Source of the DNA: Austropuccinia psidii
Taxonomy: Eukaryota > Basidiomycota > Pucciniomycetes > Pucciniales > Sphaerophragmiaceae
Assembly (NCBI GenBank): GCA_023105745.1
Contig: JALGQZ010000002.1
Span: 81,113,785-81,177,784 of the forward strand
Reading direction: 5' to 3'
Length of the DNA stretch: 64,000 bases
Positions 22,021 to 32,856 of this stretch are shown here, in pieces; position 1 is the stretch's first letter; every line of letters begins with the position of its first letter. Made by a program: the position numbers and the translations under genes. The notes beneath the pieces were generated by a model, which was not told where the DNA came from, made no database searches, and saw nothing but the letters and a program-made list of their open reading frames with translations.

Positions 22021-23527
22021 TGTCAGGGTGAGTCTATATAGTAGCTATGAAGTGTAAATACAAGCTAGTATTATGACTGTGACACATCAAATAATAAATA
22101 ATTTTAATTCTTCAGGTCCTACTGCTACGTGGTAACAGTGGTGATGAGTCTATTGAGGACCTGGGTTGCAATACTCTAATATCTTTGACTGTAAAGAAGT
22201 ACTACAATAATTATGTTTTAATTATATCTTTTAATAATTCTAAGGACACTACTGATGGATAACAGTTTTGTCACGTAAGAATATAGGTAAAAATAAGATA
22301 AGAATGATGGGTTTTGAAGGAAAAAACCCTTCTTTTTATATCTTTCAAGACTGTCAAGAGCTATTAACTCTTCACACGTCAGAGGAGTGAAACTTTTCAC
22401 TCCAATGGTCAGTCTGTGGTTCTGGATCATCAATTCTGACATCAATAGGGGCAGAATTGTGGTTTTGGATTCACAAATGATCATTCTGGATCAATACAGG
22501 GTGAAAAAACTTTTCACCTGCCATGTCAGCACTTGGATGACGTTGTTCTGGTGTCTGTATGATCAATATTAGTCATTCTGGGCGGGTTTAAGCTTTAAAC
22601 AACCATTATTTTGAGTATCAAGACAGTACTGGTTGGTACAGGTTTGTTACAGGCCAGTATTGGTCAAAATACTTCCAACCAAGATATCTTAGTCAGTTTT
22701 TGAGATATCAAGAAACCAAGAGCACAGAATTGAAGGGCGTAATGAGCTCTTCAATTTGGTATGCTTCATGTTTACCCTTCATTCAAATAGCACAAGTTAT
22801 AAGGGTTTTAAGCTTTTGGATGTAATTTTGTACATCAGTATGAGGCTTCAAAAACTTCCAAGCCAGATATCTTCTCCAATTTGGAAGATATCTGTATTCT
22901 GATGATACAGTTTTGTAGGGCTTGATTAGCTCTACATTTTGGTATATTACACTGTATAGTTGTATGAGTGTATGCCAAAGATACAGGGGTTTGTTTACTT
23001 TCTTGTTTTCAGAATATCTGTATTTTTGGTTGTTAAACCTTTGAGCCACGATCCCTCAGTCAATTTAAGAGATACAGAGGTCCAATGTATCTCAAATTGA
23101 AGCTCTTGCTTATATCTTTAATTTGGTTATACTTTTGTACAGTTTTGTACAAGCCCTCTTTGACTTTCAGGGGGGTCTTGGTTTTGAAATAAAGGTCATA
23201 TGGTATCTCCAGTTGTAGTGGTGTTACAACAACATGGATGATATCATTGTGTAGCTCTCTATGTGAGCTTTAAGAAAAATACCATTTTGGTATAGAATAA
23301 CTTAAATATGCAGAAGTTAGATGAGAGGTCAAAATAAGGGTTTTGACTTGTTTATTCTCCTCTAGGTTTCCTTATTCTGTTTGGATAAGGTTGGTGTTTA
23401 ATTTAAGAGGATTGTTTTCCTCTTATTTATTACCTGTATTGACTATGTTTGTTCAATACTTGTCATACCATTATTTATGGTATGTTGGATGTCATGCTAG
23501 TGCTCTGTTTTGAGTCACAGGCTGACA
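22021..23527 (-). repeat. 3' LTR of B (1507 bp)
   Basis: On the minus strand it runs TGTCAGCCTGTGACTC to TAGACTCACCCTGACA. It matches 30634-32140 with few differences. It encloses an 88-codon frame on the minus strand that is also open in the other LTR. Confidence 0.95.
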
Positions 23528-23543
23528 TACCCTCCCTCAAAAG
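23528..23543 (-). other. polypurine tract of B
   Basis: The minus strand reads CTTTTGAGGGAGGGTA immediately before the LTR start TGTCAG, just downstream of the pol stop at 23552. Confidence 0.85.
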
Positions 23544-23551
23544 AAGGCTCA

Positions 23552-26500
23552 TCATTGATGAGACTCTTCAGCCCTTCTGGAGGCTCTGAATCTTCTGAGG
23601 TGTATTTTTCCATCTGGGATCTCTTTCTCAGTTGACCATTTATCTTTATCTGCTGGTTGATTCTTAAATCTAACCAGATATTGCCTGTTGTCTTTCCCAT
23701 TAATTCTTATTTTCCTGGCTTTAATGATCTTTCTCACTGGTCCAGGTGAGTCATCTTCCTCTACCAATCTTTCATGGGTGACTGTCTTCTTTCTGTCAGG
23801 GAATTTCTCCTCATCTGTTTGGTGATAAGGTTTGACCAGGCCCACAGGGAAAACTGGGTGTTTCCTAGAAAACTCTTTGGTCAGGTTGACCTCTACTGCA
23901 TTCTTTCCTATTAATTTAATAATGGTGAATGGTCCTATGAATGAGTCTCTCATCTTCTTGGGTCCTCTTAGATTGCTGAAGTTAATAGTTGAGATTAGAA
24001 CTTGGTCTCCGTCTTTGAAATCAGGTTCTTGGTGACTTTTATCATATCTCTGTTTGTTATATAATTTGGCTTCAGCCACACATTGTTCTGCTTTTTCACA
24101 GGCAGTTTTCCACATTGTGTGGAAGTCTTTAGCTGTGGGGTGTACTGAGAGGAGGTTCTTCTTCAAGTAGTCTACTGGAAGTAGTGGGTTCCATCCTTTC
24201 TCTAATGTGGCAGGGGTTTTTCCTGTCACTGAGTGTATACTTGTGTTGTATGCCAATTGTACAGCTGGTAGGAGGGTTACCCAGTCATGGGTATATCCCT
24301 CATTGTCTTTATATTCCATGCCATATGCACAAAACCTTCTAATGATGTCTTCTAATGTTTGGATCATTCTTTCTGCTAGACCATCTGTTTGTGGATGGTA
24401 AGCTGTGGAGAATGCTAGTTTGGTTCCCAGCATCTCATATAGATTAGTCCAAAATTCTGATGTGAATTTAGGGTCTCTGTCACTAATTATAATTCTTGGA
24501 ACTCCACAGTTTGCTATCACATTGTTCCAGAACAATATGGCTGTGTCCATTGCTGTGTCCTCTTTGTGATAGGGGAGACATCTGACACTTTTGCTGTACC
24601 TGTCTACCACTACTAGGCATGCATTAAAGCTGTCTTTCCCTCCAGGGACCAGGCCTGTCACCCAATCCATGTTTATTATTTCCCAGGGGTGTTTGGGCTC
24701 CTCTATACTCTGGAGTAATCCATATCTTTTGCCATGACCTTTGTTGGCTTTTTGGCATCTGGTACAAGTGTTGATGTATTCACTCAAGTCTTGTTCCCAC
24801 TTTGGCCACCAAGCTATGCTAAAGACTCTTTCTTTAGTTCTTTCTTCACTCATATGTCCCATGTATGGGCAGTCATGGCATTCCTGTAGTATCAGGGAAA
24901 TATGTTCTCTATTTATTATTACCAGGGCACTTGTGTGTTTTTCCCTATGGTATAGTAGATCATCTATCAGAAAAAATCTATTCTCTTTGAAGTTTTTGAG
25001 CCATGGCTCTTCCAATTGGCTCTCTAGTTCAGGACTCCTGTACTTTTGTTTTAATAGTTGTATCAATATACTACACTGTTTGTGTTTATTGTATGATGAT
25101 TGTACTATGCTAAAGAACTCTGTATTCAGATTAGAGGAGCTGATTCCCAGTATGGGTATCTCTTTGCTCTCCCCATAGCTCTGTGCTGGGTTTGATGGGT
25201 CATTCCCTAATGCACAGTTTGATAGTTTGAAGTTCTTTCTCCTATCTATCTCCATGCATTGTATGGGTATTTTGGCCCCATTTTCTGGGTCATATGCTGG
25301 ATTCTCTTGGTCATTCTTCAGTGGCCACCTGCTTAGACCCTCTGCATTGGTATGACTTTTCCCTTCTTTATAGATGATAGTCATATTCCCTCTGTATTCT
25401 TGTATGGCTATTTGCCACCTAAGCATGTGTCTGTTTGTTGTCTTCATGTTCAACAGTGATTTGAGGGCTGTACAATCAGTAAAAACTTCAAATACTGCTC
25501 CTTCTAAGTAGTAATGGAGTTTTTCTAATGCCCATACCAAGCATAGACATTCTGTCTGAGTAGCTCCATATCTGGCTTCTGAGTCTTTCAGTTGTCTTGA
25601 TATATAGCAAATTACTCCTTCTTTGGGTATTCCATCCACTAGTTGCCTCTGGTGTAGTGCTGCTCCTAGTCCTTGGCTACATGCTGCATCTATATATAGT
25701 TTGAATGGTAGTTCAAAATCAGGCATCATTAGGACAGGGGCATTGGTCAGTTCATATTTGATCTTCTCAAATGCATCTCTTCTTTCCTTGGTAATTTCAA
25801 AGACTACATCTTTTGAGCACAGTTTGTATAGGCTACTAGTGATGTGTGCAAAGTTTTTTATGTGGCTCCTGTAGTAACTAGCAAAGCCCAAAAAAGATTG
25901 CATTTCCTTAATTTTCTTTGGTACTGGTTTCCTCAGTACTGCAGCAACTTTATTTTGGTCTATAGCTAGACTCAAACCTGAAACTTTGTGTCCTAGGGCT
26001 AGCAGTTCTTGCTGTCCAAAGTTACATTTTTTAAGAGATATCTTCATTTTGATTGGTATAAATTTTCCCAATATTTTATCAATTTTCTTCACATGGTCTT
26101 CCCATGTTTCTGAGTATATTATGATATCATCAATGTACACTATCATCCACCCTTCCATTATTTCATCTTGAAATATGGTATCCATCATCCTCTGAAAATG
26201 GGCTGGTGCATTCTTAATGCCAAATGGCATTCTAGTATATTCATATATTCCCATATGGCATATAATTCTTAGCAATTTGATGGAATCTGGTTTCACCCCA
26301 TTCTGGTGAAAGCCTTTCATGCAATCCATTTTTGTAATGAACTTGGATTTTGCTAGCTTATCTAGTGCATGTGGTATCCTTGGGATGGGGTACCTATCTG
26401 CCTTGGTGTAATTATTCAAAGCCCTGAAGTCACCACATAGTCTGGATTTACCATCATGCCAAGTTATAAGGACTGGTGTAGTGACTTCTACTATCTCATT

Positions 26501-27664
26501 ATGTCCTATTTTTCTTATTACCCCCATTTCTAGGAGTTCATTGATATGTTTCTCAATTTCTTTCCTAGTTTCCATGCTGGCTGGGTATGGTGGTCTCCTA
26601 AGCATAGGTGGATATGGTCTTTCTACATCCAGATATAATTCTATATCATGTCCTTTGATTTTTCCTAGTGGTTCATCTCCTATTGCAAAAGCTCCTCTAT
26701 GCTTTCTCAATACTTTCAGTAAGTTGAGTTTCATTTTACTGGTGAGTTGAGTGCCATATTGGGCTTCTTTGAATTCTTCCACTAGTTCTTTCAAGGTGTT
26801 ATCATTTGTTATATGATTTATGTCAAAGGAAATTTTTTTGTCTTTGTTTGTACCTATGGTAAGATATCTATTTTTACTATTGCAAATGTCCATACCATAC
26901 ATTCTTTGGTACTCTGTACCTAGTAAGAATCCTTGTACGTGTGCATTCTCTAGAACTACAAATTCAGGCTCCAGTCTGATATTTCCTTTTTGGTGTGGGA
27001 TAATTATCTCTTTGATTATTGTCCCCAGTGAGTGCATTTTGCCTGATGCACTTTTAAAGTTTCTAGCTTTTGTTGGGATTATATCCTCTTCCCATTTGGG
27101 GAAGTGTTGTTTTAAGTATTCTTTTCCTACTATGGAGCAACTTGCTCCTGTGTCAATGATCATTGGGTGTTTACAGTTCTCAATGTAAACTGTCAATTTT
27201 GTAGGTGTTCCATGAATGAATCCCATCCCTCTATTTGGGGTTACCAGGAATGTTTGTGCATTCTGTGTGTGCTTACAGAGCTCTTTGTCTGTTGTTATTT
27301 GTGGTATTCCTGAATCTAATTCAATGTCTTGTATGTCAAGTGAACTTTCTTCATTGCATTCCACTATGTATTCTTCTATGGTATCAAGTTCACTTTGTGA
27401 TTCTGCTCTCATACAATTTCCCATACTGTCAGAATCAGATTTGTCACCTGTTTGTTCTTCTTCTGATTCTTCATCAATTGCATATATTTTCTTTTTTGGT
27501 TTTGTGCAATTGTTGGCATAGTGGTCTGGTGATCCACAGTTATGGCAAACATATTTCTTTTTTGGGGTTTCTTTCCCTTTCTCTTTGTTTGTCTCTTTAA
27601 CTTCAGACCTCTTGTCTTTGAAGTTTGGTTTATAGGATGTGTACCCTCCTATGGAGGTTTTTTT
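23552..27664 (-). CDS. B pol: zinc knuckle, protease, RT, RNase H, integrase, chromodomain
   Basis: Pol is entered by a -1 shift at 27658-27664 and runs open to 23552. First comes a CCHC knuckle ([14 protein letters not shown], about 27507-27550). Counting from the methionine at 27424: protease DTGAS at 91-95, RT YIDD at 430-433, RNase H from [10 protein letters not shown] (577 onward), integrase HHCC at H850, H857, C887, C890, catalytic D920, D982, E1018, and a chromodomain-like end (about 1225-1285, [18 protein letters not shown]). Together these process the polyprotein, copy the RNA and insert the cDNA. The 27424 methionine is internal. All key residues are intact, and no stop interrupts about 1,370 codons. 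Confidence 0.93.
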   Translation of the reverse strand, partial: KKTSIGGYTSYKPNFKDKRSEVKETNKEKGKETPKKKYVCHNCGSPDHYANNCTKPKKKIYAIDEESEEEQTGDKSDSDSMGNCMRAESQSELDTIEEYIVECNEESSLDIQDIELDSGIPQITTDKELCKHTQNAQTFLVTPNRGMGFIHGTPTKLTVYIENCKHPMIIDTGASCSIVGKEYLKQHFPKWEEDIIPTKARNFKSASGKMHSLGTIIKEIIIPHQKGNIRLEPEFVVLENAHVQGFLLGTEYQRMYGMDICNSKNRYLTIGTNKDKKISFDINHITNDNTLKELVEEFKEAQYGTQLTSKMKLNLLKVLRKHRGAFAIGDEPLGKIKGHDIELYLDVERPYPPMLRRPPYPASMETRKEIEKHINELLEMGVIRKIGHNEIVEVTTPVLITWHDGKSRLCGDFRALNNYTKADRYPIPRIPHALDKLAKSKFITKMDCMKGFHQNGVKPDSIKLLRIICHMGIYEYTRMPFGIKNAPAHFQRMMDTIFQDEIMEGWMIVYIDDIIIYSETWEDHVKKIDKILGKFIPIKMKISLKKCNFGQQELLALGHKVSGLSLAIDQNKVAAVLRKPVPKKIKEMQSFLGFASYYRSHIKNFAHITSSLYKLCSKDVVFEITKERRDAFEKIKYELTNAPVLMMPDFELPFKLYIDAACSQGLGAALHQRQLVDGIPKEGVICYISRQLKDSEARYGATQTECLCLVWALEKLHYYLEGAVFEVFTDCTALKSLLNMKTTNRHMLRWQIAIQEYRGNMTIIYKEGKSHTNAEGLSRWPLKNDQENPAYDPENGAKIPIQCMEIDRRKNFKLSNCALGNDPSNPAQSYGESKEIPILGISSSNLNTEFFSIVQSSYNKHKQCSILIQLLKQKYRSPELESQLEEPWLKNFKENRFFLIDDLLYHREKHTSALVIINREHISLILQECHDCPYMGHMSEERTKERVFSIAWWPKWEQDLSEYINTCTRCQKANKGHGKRYGLLQSIEEPKHPWEIINMDWVTGLVPGGKDSFNACLVVVDRYSKSVRCLPYHKEDTAMDTAILFWNNVIANCGVPRIIISDRDPKFTSEFWTNLYEMLGTKLAFSTAYHPQTDGLAERMIQTLEDIIRRFCAYGMEYKDNEGYTHDWVTLLPAVQLAYNTSIHSVTGKTPATLEKGWNPLLPVDYLKKNLLSVHPTAKDFHTMWKTACEKAEQCVAEAKLYNKQRYDKSHQEPDFKDGDQVLISTINFSNLRGPKKMRDSFIGPFTIIKLIGKNAVEVNLTKEFSRKHPVFPVGLVKPYHQTDEEKFPDRKKTVTHERLVEEDDSPGPVRKIIKARKIRINGKDNRQYLVRFKNQPADKDKWSTEKEIPDGKIHLRRFRASRRAEESHQ

Positions 27665-29412
27665 CTCACATCTTGTATGACATTTGCTATGTCATCAATG
27701 CTGCTGATGTTGTTGCATCTGCATTTGACTGCATGTTCTAGATCTCCTGGTGATTTTGTTAGGAGTTTATGGTTTCTCATTTCTATTGTCATATTGGGGT
27801 CAATAGCTTTGAGTCTTTTTGTTTGTTTGAGACACCATTCATATGGGTCTTTTTCTGTGGAGTATCTATCACTTTCAAAGGACATGGTCTTCTGCCAGAT
27901 CCAACTACCATTGCTATACTTTTGTATAATCTGGTTCCTCCACAATGGCCAGCTTTTCCTGCCATGTATTTCTTTCATCTCAGTGTACCATATGTTTGCA
28001 TGGCCTCTGAATGCTGTGTTAAGTCTTGTTGTGATCCAGTAGTCTGGTATCTTTGGGACATCAACAAAGAGTCCATCAATATAGTCAATGATTTCCATAT
28101 GGTCATATTCCCCAATTCCTGAGAACTTTGGCCAGTTTGTTACTTCTGGTAACTGTTTTAGTGCCTGTTTCTCTGAATAGCTGAGATTTTCCCCATCTTG
28201 GTACATTGACTCTGATCTTAACTTTGGAATCTGATATTCAGGTTCCTGGTCATAGTCTTTATCCTCTTCTTTCAATTTTGTAGAGGTAGTGGCTTGACCT
28301 TGCGTTGGAGGGTATTGATTGTCTTCTCTGTCATAGAGGTAATCAATTTCTTTATCAAAGCTATCCTGTTGCTTCTGGATGCTCCTCAGATCTCTCCTCA
28401 CAGTTTGTTGTTCTTCTAGAATTGAATTCAACTGTCTGTTAGTTTTTTCAAATTCTGTCCAAATTTTGGCCAGATTTGTATTCAAGTCTTTTATGACTGT
28501 TGCTTGGAAAGCATTTTCTTCTTTCAATGTTTCCACTTCTGTCCTCATTTTTCCTGAGGTTTCATGTGTCCAATCCATGAATTGGGCCAATTTGGTCCAT
28601 GTGAATTTGTTTTCAAACTCATGAGTGTGGATTTTAGTCTCAGTTATTAATTCTGGATCAATTGAGTCAGAACTATCAACACTATTTGTAGGTACAACTA
28701 TTTTTTGCTTTTGTGTACTTCTTGGACTAAGTCCATCAGCTTTTTCATCAATGGGTCTGCTTCTTTCTTCCTCTGGTTGAAAGAAGTTTTGTTTCTCCCT
28801 TGGGCTCCTTTTCTCCTGTTGGAAACTACCTGGAATGGTTGGGGAGCCTTGGATGAAGTTTCCTTTGGCTTGTAAGGCCTGGAACTGCTGGATTGTTGTG
28901 GGGAAGATGGGGCTTCTCCTTCCATTTCTGGGGGTACCTGAATCTGACTGGGCTCTTCCTTGTGCCAAGATCTCTCTATGGCTTGTATGGCTGCCTGGTT
29001 CTCTTTGATTCTGATTGCTCTTTCTTCTAAGAGTTTGAAATTCTTGTTGGGATTCCAACCTTGCATTTCTGTCATAAGCTCCATCCAAGCCATTTTCTTG
29101 AGACAGATCTTCTGAGTTGTTATCCCCACTTCTGCCCATGATGCTGCCATAGTGAACATTTTGTTGTCCATGCTCCATGTGAAGAGGTCTTTCAGCAGTT
29201 TGTGTATTTGAAGGACCTGTTCTGCATCTGTCCAGTCTCCTGGTTGGACTTCTGGGTTGAATTTGATTTGGAATAAGACCTTGGGTAGGAGTTCCCTGAT
29301 GGTAAGTCCTTTGCTGGTCATTTGCTCCAGTTCTTCCTCCTCTGTGTCTTCTTGGCCAGTGTTCTGGTTGATTTCTTGGGAATCCAAGATCTCTAAGAAG
29401 TGGAGGTGTCAT
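27649..29412 (-). CDS. B Gag (587 codons)
   Basis: The frame opens at ATG 29412, the first sense ATG for more than 1.3 kb, and ends at 27649. The first 238 or so codons are R/Q/P-rich and overlap the accessory frame. Next comes a coiled-coil stretch ([20 protein letters not shown]...) and a capsid-like core ([19 protein letters not shown]...[10 protein letters not shown]) close to that of A2. The zinc knuckle lies in the -1 frame, at the start of pol. Gag forms the particle shell in which reverse transcription occurs. The start lies inside intron 2 of the accessory gene, so this product needs unspliced RNA. The N-terminal part is less certain than the capsid part. Confidence 0.8.
   Translation of the reverse strand: MTPPLLRDLGFPRNQPEHWPRRHRGGRTGANDQQRTYHQGTPTQGLIPNQIQPRSPTRRLDRCRTGPSNTQTAERPLHMEHGQQNVHYGSIMGRSGDNNSEDLSQENGLDGAYDRNARLESQQEFQTLRRKSNQNQREPGSHTSHREILAQGRAQSDSGTPRNGRRSPIFPTTIQQFQALQAKGNFIQGSPTIPGSFQQEKRSPREKQNFFQPEEERSRPIDEKADGLSPRSTQKQKIVVPTNSVDSSDSIDPELITETKIHTHEFENKFTWTKLAQFMDWTHETSGKMRTEVETLKEENAFQATVIKDLNTNLAKIWTEFEKTNRQLNSILEEQQTVRRDLRSIQKQQDSFDKEIDYLYDREDNQYPPTQGQATTSTKLKEEDKDYDQEPEYQIPKLRSESMYQDGENLSYSEKQALKQLPEVTNWPKFSGIGEYDHMEIIDYIDGLFVDVPKIPDYWITTRLNTAFRGHANIWYTEMKEIHGRKSWPLWRNQIIQKYSNGSWIWQKTMSFESDRYSTEKDPYEWCLKQTKRLKAIDPNMTIEMRNHKLLTKSPGDLEHAVKCRCNNISSIDDIANVIQDVRKKPP
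27658..27664 (-). other. gag-pol -1 frameshift site A_AAA_AAA
   Basis: Seven A on the minus strand, with Gag codons AGA AAA AAA CCT before the Gag stop at 27649-27651. It fits X_XXY_YYZ exactly. A slip back by one base enters the pol frame (ACC TCC ATA) that is open upstream of the zinc knuckle. Confidence 0.8.
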
Positions 29413-29785
29413 GTTAACAATGTTAAGAAATGACAGACAATGAAAAATGTTGTATGTTTCAAGGTTTATTTACCTTTAGCAGGCCCTTGTACAAATTTAT
29501 GATCTATACTCTTTGGCAATTTGCCTTTAGAGTTTACAACTGGGTTGATAACAGTGATTTTCTGTTTTTCAATTTGTTTTGGTGATCCAACTGGTTTTGT
29601 TGGAGCTTTTCTGGGTTTTTTGGCCCTTGGCACGGCTATTGGTGTCCAATATTTTGAGTTGATTGTCACTTCACTGTGTCTTTTCTGCTTGCCCTTGGTT
29701 TTTGGGAGTACCTCTCTGTCTTCTGAGGCTGTCACAGATGGATTTCCTTGTGACTGGGTTTCTAATGGAATATAGTCTTTTTCCA
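28698..29785 (-). CDS. B spliced accessory protein (two visible coding exons)
   Basis: Exons 29474-29785 and 28698-29392 join in frame across an 81-base intron to give about 335 codons. The first exon frame has no ATG, is preceded by a 3' splice site (GAATAG/TG), and would gain AUG if joined to the leader donor at 30536, whose exon ends in A. The N-terminal part is basic and P/K-rich (PRAKKPRKAPTKPVGSPK), possibly nuclear or nucleic-acid binding. The second part has helices ([15 protein letters not shown]), a P/S-rich linker and a basic tail ([14 protein letters not shown]). The layout, intron phase and position match the A2 accessory frame. I recognise no family and infer no function. Confidence 0.6.
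29393..29473 (-). other. B intron 2, containing the Gag start ATG
   Basis: The minus strand shows G/GTAAAT at 29473 and a pyrimidine-rich TTCTTAG ending at 29393, with CTTAAC/GTTAAC branch-like sites. Phase 1, as in A2. The Gag ATG (29410-29412) lies within it. Confidence 0.68.
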
Positions 29786-30613
29786 CTATTCAGAAAAGAT
29801 ATTTCAGATTGTATATCAGTATTTTATGATAAAACAAAATGATTATATTCAATTCTACTGTTATTTTTCGAAATTTTTTAAGTATTTTTATGTTTTTTTT
29901 TATTTTTATATGTTTTTAATTGAAAAATAACAGCTTTTGAGTTTTCCACTTATGTTTTATAAGTGAAAACTGTAATATCCAAGTGTTTTGTGAATGATTC
30001 ACTTGGATATTATTGTGTTTTTTATATAAACACGTCAAATTTATTAAATTATAATAAATTTGATTTGTTATTATAAATATTATAGATAATATTTATTATA
30101 ACACTTGATATTAATTTAAATATCAATTAATTGCAAGTTTTCACGTCAATTTGAGTGATGTCTTGTTTTAAAGGAAATATTTAATTAAAATATTCCTTAT
30201 AAATAATAAAAAATTATTTTATTATTTAATATTTATTAATTATTTATTAATAAATGTTTCTATATTAATTTTCACGCACTTTGGTGAAAAATAATAGTAA
30301 AATAAATAATATACTGTTTGTATATTATTATTTATATTGAAATTCAAATAATACTGCTGTATTATTATCAATTTTCGTGGAAATTATTGCAATATAATGG
30401 AAAAGAGGATTTGTACTCTTACTCTCAACAAAAATATTTTTTAATATATATTTTTGGAGGAAAAAATTTTTGTATATAATATGTGATAAAAAAATGATAA
30501 TAATATAAAATAAAATAAATTAGAAATTTTACTCACTGTTAGTAAAATACCTTTTAAATAACTGAACTTTTACACCTAATTCAGTTCAAAACACGTCCAA
30601 TAAGGTTGAAAAA
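29786..30613 (-). other. B leader, ATG-free, with candidate intron 1 (29786-30536)
   Basis: An 828-base AT-rich leader with no ATG on the sense strand although ATG is common on the other strand. A consensus donor AACA/GTGAGT lies at 30536, 97 bases from the LTR, and an acceptor TGAATAG ends at 29786. The join A+TG would create ATG in the accessory frame. I see no other coding content. Confidence 0.55.
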
Positions 30614-30633
30614 CCACGGCCAGGCCCCCAAAA
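30614..30633 (-). other. primer-binding-site-like motif of B
   Basis: After the LTR end CCCTGACA the minus strand reads TTTTGGGGGCCTGGCCGTGG, identical in its core to the element C leader and two bases different from A2. Confidence 0.6.
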
Positions 30634-32140
30634 TGTCAGGGTGAGTCTATATAGTAGCTATAAAGTGTAAATACAAGCTAGTATTATGACTGTGACACGT
30701 CAAATAATAAATAATTTTAATTCTTCAGGTCCTACTGCTACGTGGTAACATTGGTGATGAGTCTATTGAGGACCTGGGTTGCAATACTCTAATATCTTTG
30801 ACTGTAAAGAAGTACTACAATAATTATGTTTTAATTATATCTTTTAATAATTCTAAGGACACTACTGATGGATAACAGTTTTGTCACGTAAGAATATAGG
30901 TAAAAATAAGATAAGAATGATGGGTTTTGAAGGAAAAAACCCTTCTTTTTATATCTTTCAAGACTGTCAAGAGTTATTAACTCTTCACACGTCAGAGGAG
31001 TGAAACTTTTCACTCCAATGGTCAGTCTTTGGTTCTGGATCATCAATTCTGACGTCAATAGAGGCAGAATTGTGGTTTTGGAACCACAAATGATCATTCT
31101 GGATCAATACAGGGTGAAAAAACTTTTCACCTGCCACGTCAGCACTTGGACGACGTTGTTCTGGTGGCTGTATGATCAATATTAGTCATTCTGGGCGGGT
31201 TTAATCTTTAAACAACCATTATTTTGAGTATCAAGACAGTACTGGTTGGTACAGGTTTGGTACAGGCCAGTATTGGTCAAAATACTTCCAACCAAGATAT
31301 CTTAGTCAGTTTTTGAGATATCAAGAAACCAAGAGCATAGAATTGAAGGGCTCATTAAGCCCTTCAATTTGGTATGCTTCATGTTTACCCTTCTTTCAAA
31401 TAGCAAAAGTTATAAGGGTTTTAAGTTTTTGGATGTAATTTTGTACATCAGTATGAGGCTTCAAAAACTTCCAAGCCAGATATATTCTCCAATTTGGAAG
31501 ATATCTGTATTCTGATGATACAGTTTTGTAGGGCTTGATTAGCTCTACAGTTTGGTATATTACACTGTACAGTTGTATGAGTGTATGCCAAAGATACAGG
31601 GGTTTGTTTACTTTCATGTTTTCAGAATATCTGTATTTTTGGTTGTTAAACCTTTGAACCAAGATCCCTCAGTCAATTTAAGAGATACAGAGGTCTAATG
31701 TATCTCAAATTAAAGCTCTTGCTTATATCTTTAATTTGGTTATACTTTTGTACAGTTTTGTACAAGCCCTCTTTGACTTTCAGGGGGGTCTTGGTTTTGA
31801 AATAAAGGTCATATGGTATCTCCAGTTGTAGTGGTGTTACAACAACATGGATGATATCATTGTGTAGCTCTCTATGTGAGCTTTAAGAAAAATACCATTT
31901 TGGTATAGAATAACTTAAATATGCAGAAGTTAGATGAGAGGTGAAAATAAGGTTTTTGACTTGTTTATTCTCCTCTAGGTTTCCTTATTCTGTTTGGATA
32001 AGGTTGGTGTTTAATTTAAGAGGATTGTTTTCCTCTTATTTATTACCTGTATTGACTATGTTTGTTCAATACTTGTCATACCATTATTTATGGTATGTTG
32101 GATGTCATGCTAGTGCTCTGTTTTGAGTCACAGGCTGACA
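30634..32140 (-). repeat. 5' LTR of B (1507 bp)
   Basis: Partner of 22021-23527 with the same length and both TG/CA ends intact. The last 114 or so bases next to the leader have no sense ATG. The 88-codon frame noted in the other LTR is open here too (30831-31097). Confidence 0.95.
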
Positions 32141-32856
32141 TATTTTCATATACCCAAAAGACCACAAATAACAAAATAAGATACAAATATAGATAAAAAT
32201 AAGTTTATTTATATTATTAAAATAAAAATTCAAAATATAAATATGAACTTATATGAACAATGAAAAATTTAATTATAATTTGAAAATAAAAATACATTAA
32301 ATTTGGAAATTGTAAAAACATATTTTTACTTGAAAAAATTAAGTAAAAATGAATTTTTAACAAACTTAACCAAAATAAAATAATTTTTGGAAAAAGTTAA
32401 ATAAATTTTACTATAACTTTTTATCTAAAAAATAAACATATAAAATTTCTTTCACCATTGGATTCCTTATAAAAAATTAGGTGGGGTCACCTCTGAGTGA
32501 AATTTTTGTAACTCAACTCTAAATAAGCTTAAATTAAGTTTTTTGTATTTTCTGTATAAAAGTTGAAAATCCTAAAAGCCTTAATTTAATTCAAATCACA
32601 TGTACTGTTAATAATAAATTTTTGTGTTAAAATTGAGGTGTTGTGTATATTTTAGAAGTTATGAGGAATTGAAGTATTTTCAATTGAATTCAATTGAATT
32701 GTCAAAATGTGCGCATGTATTACATAAGTGAACTTTGATTCACATATGAGGTGTCAATTATTACATTAGTGTACTGTAAAACTCAATTGAATTACATATG
32801 TAAATTGTAAGTATAATACGTGATGAGGAATTAAAGCAAAAACTAAATTGGAAAAA
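32141..32856 (+). repeat. A1 3' LTR, middle segment
   Basis: After the TATTT duplication the family A LTR resumes (TCATATACCCAAAAGACCACAAAT) and aligns with the A2 LTRs until GGAAAAA at 32856, where element D1 starts. It is more diverged than the A2 LTR pair, which agrees with A1 being older. Confidence 0.85.

Larger units (their letters stand above)
22021..32140 (-). mobile_element. element B, apparently intact Ty3/Gypsy chromovirus, TSD TATTT
   Basis: A 10,120-bp element with 1,507-bp LTRs at both ends, polypurine tract, PBS-like site, accessory frame, gag and a pol free of stops. TATTT at 22016-22020 and 32141-32145 is an exact target duplication, and the target is the A1 3' LTR. The two LTRs differ by scattered substitutions only. 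Every expected catalytic motif is present, so this is the best candidate here for an autonomous element. Confidence 0.95.
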
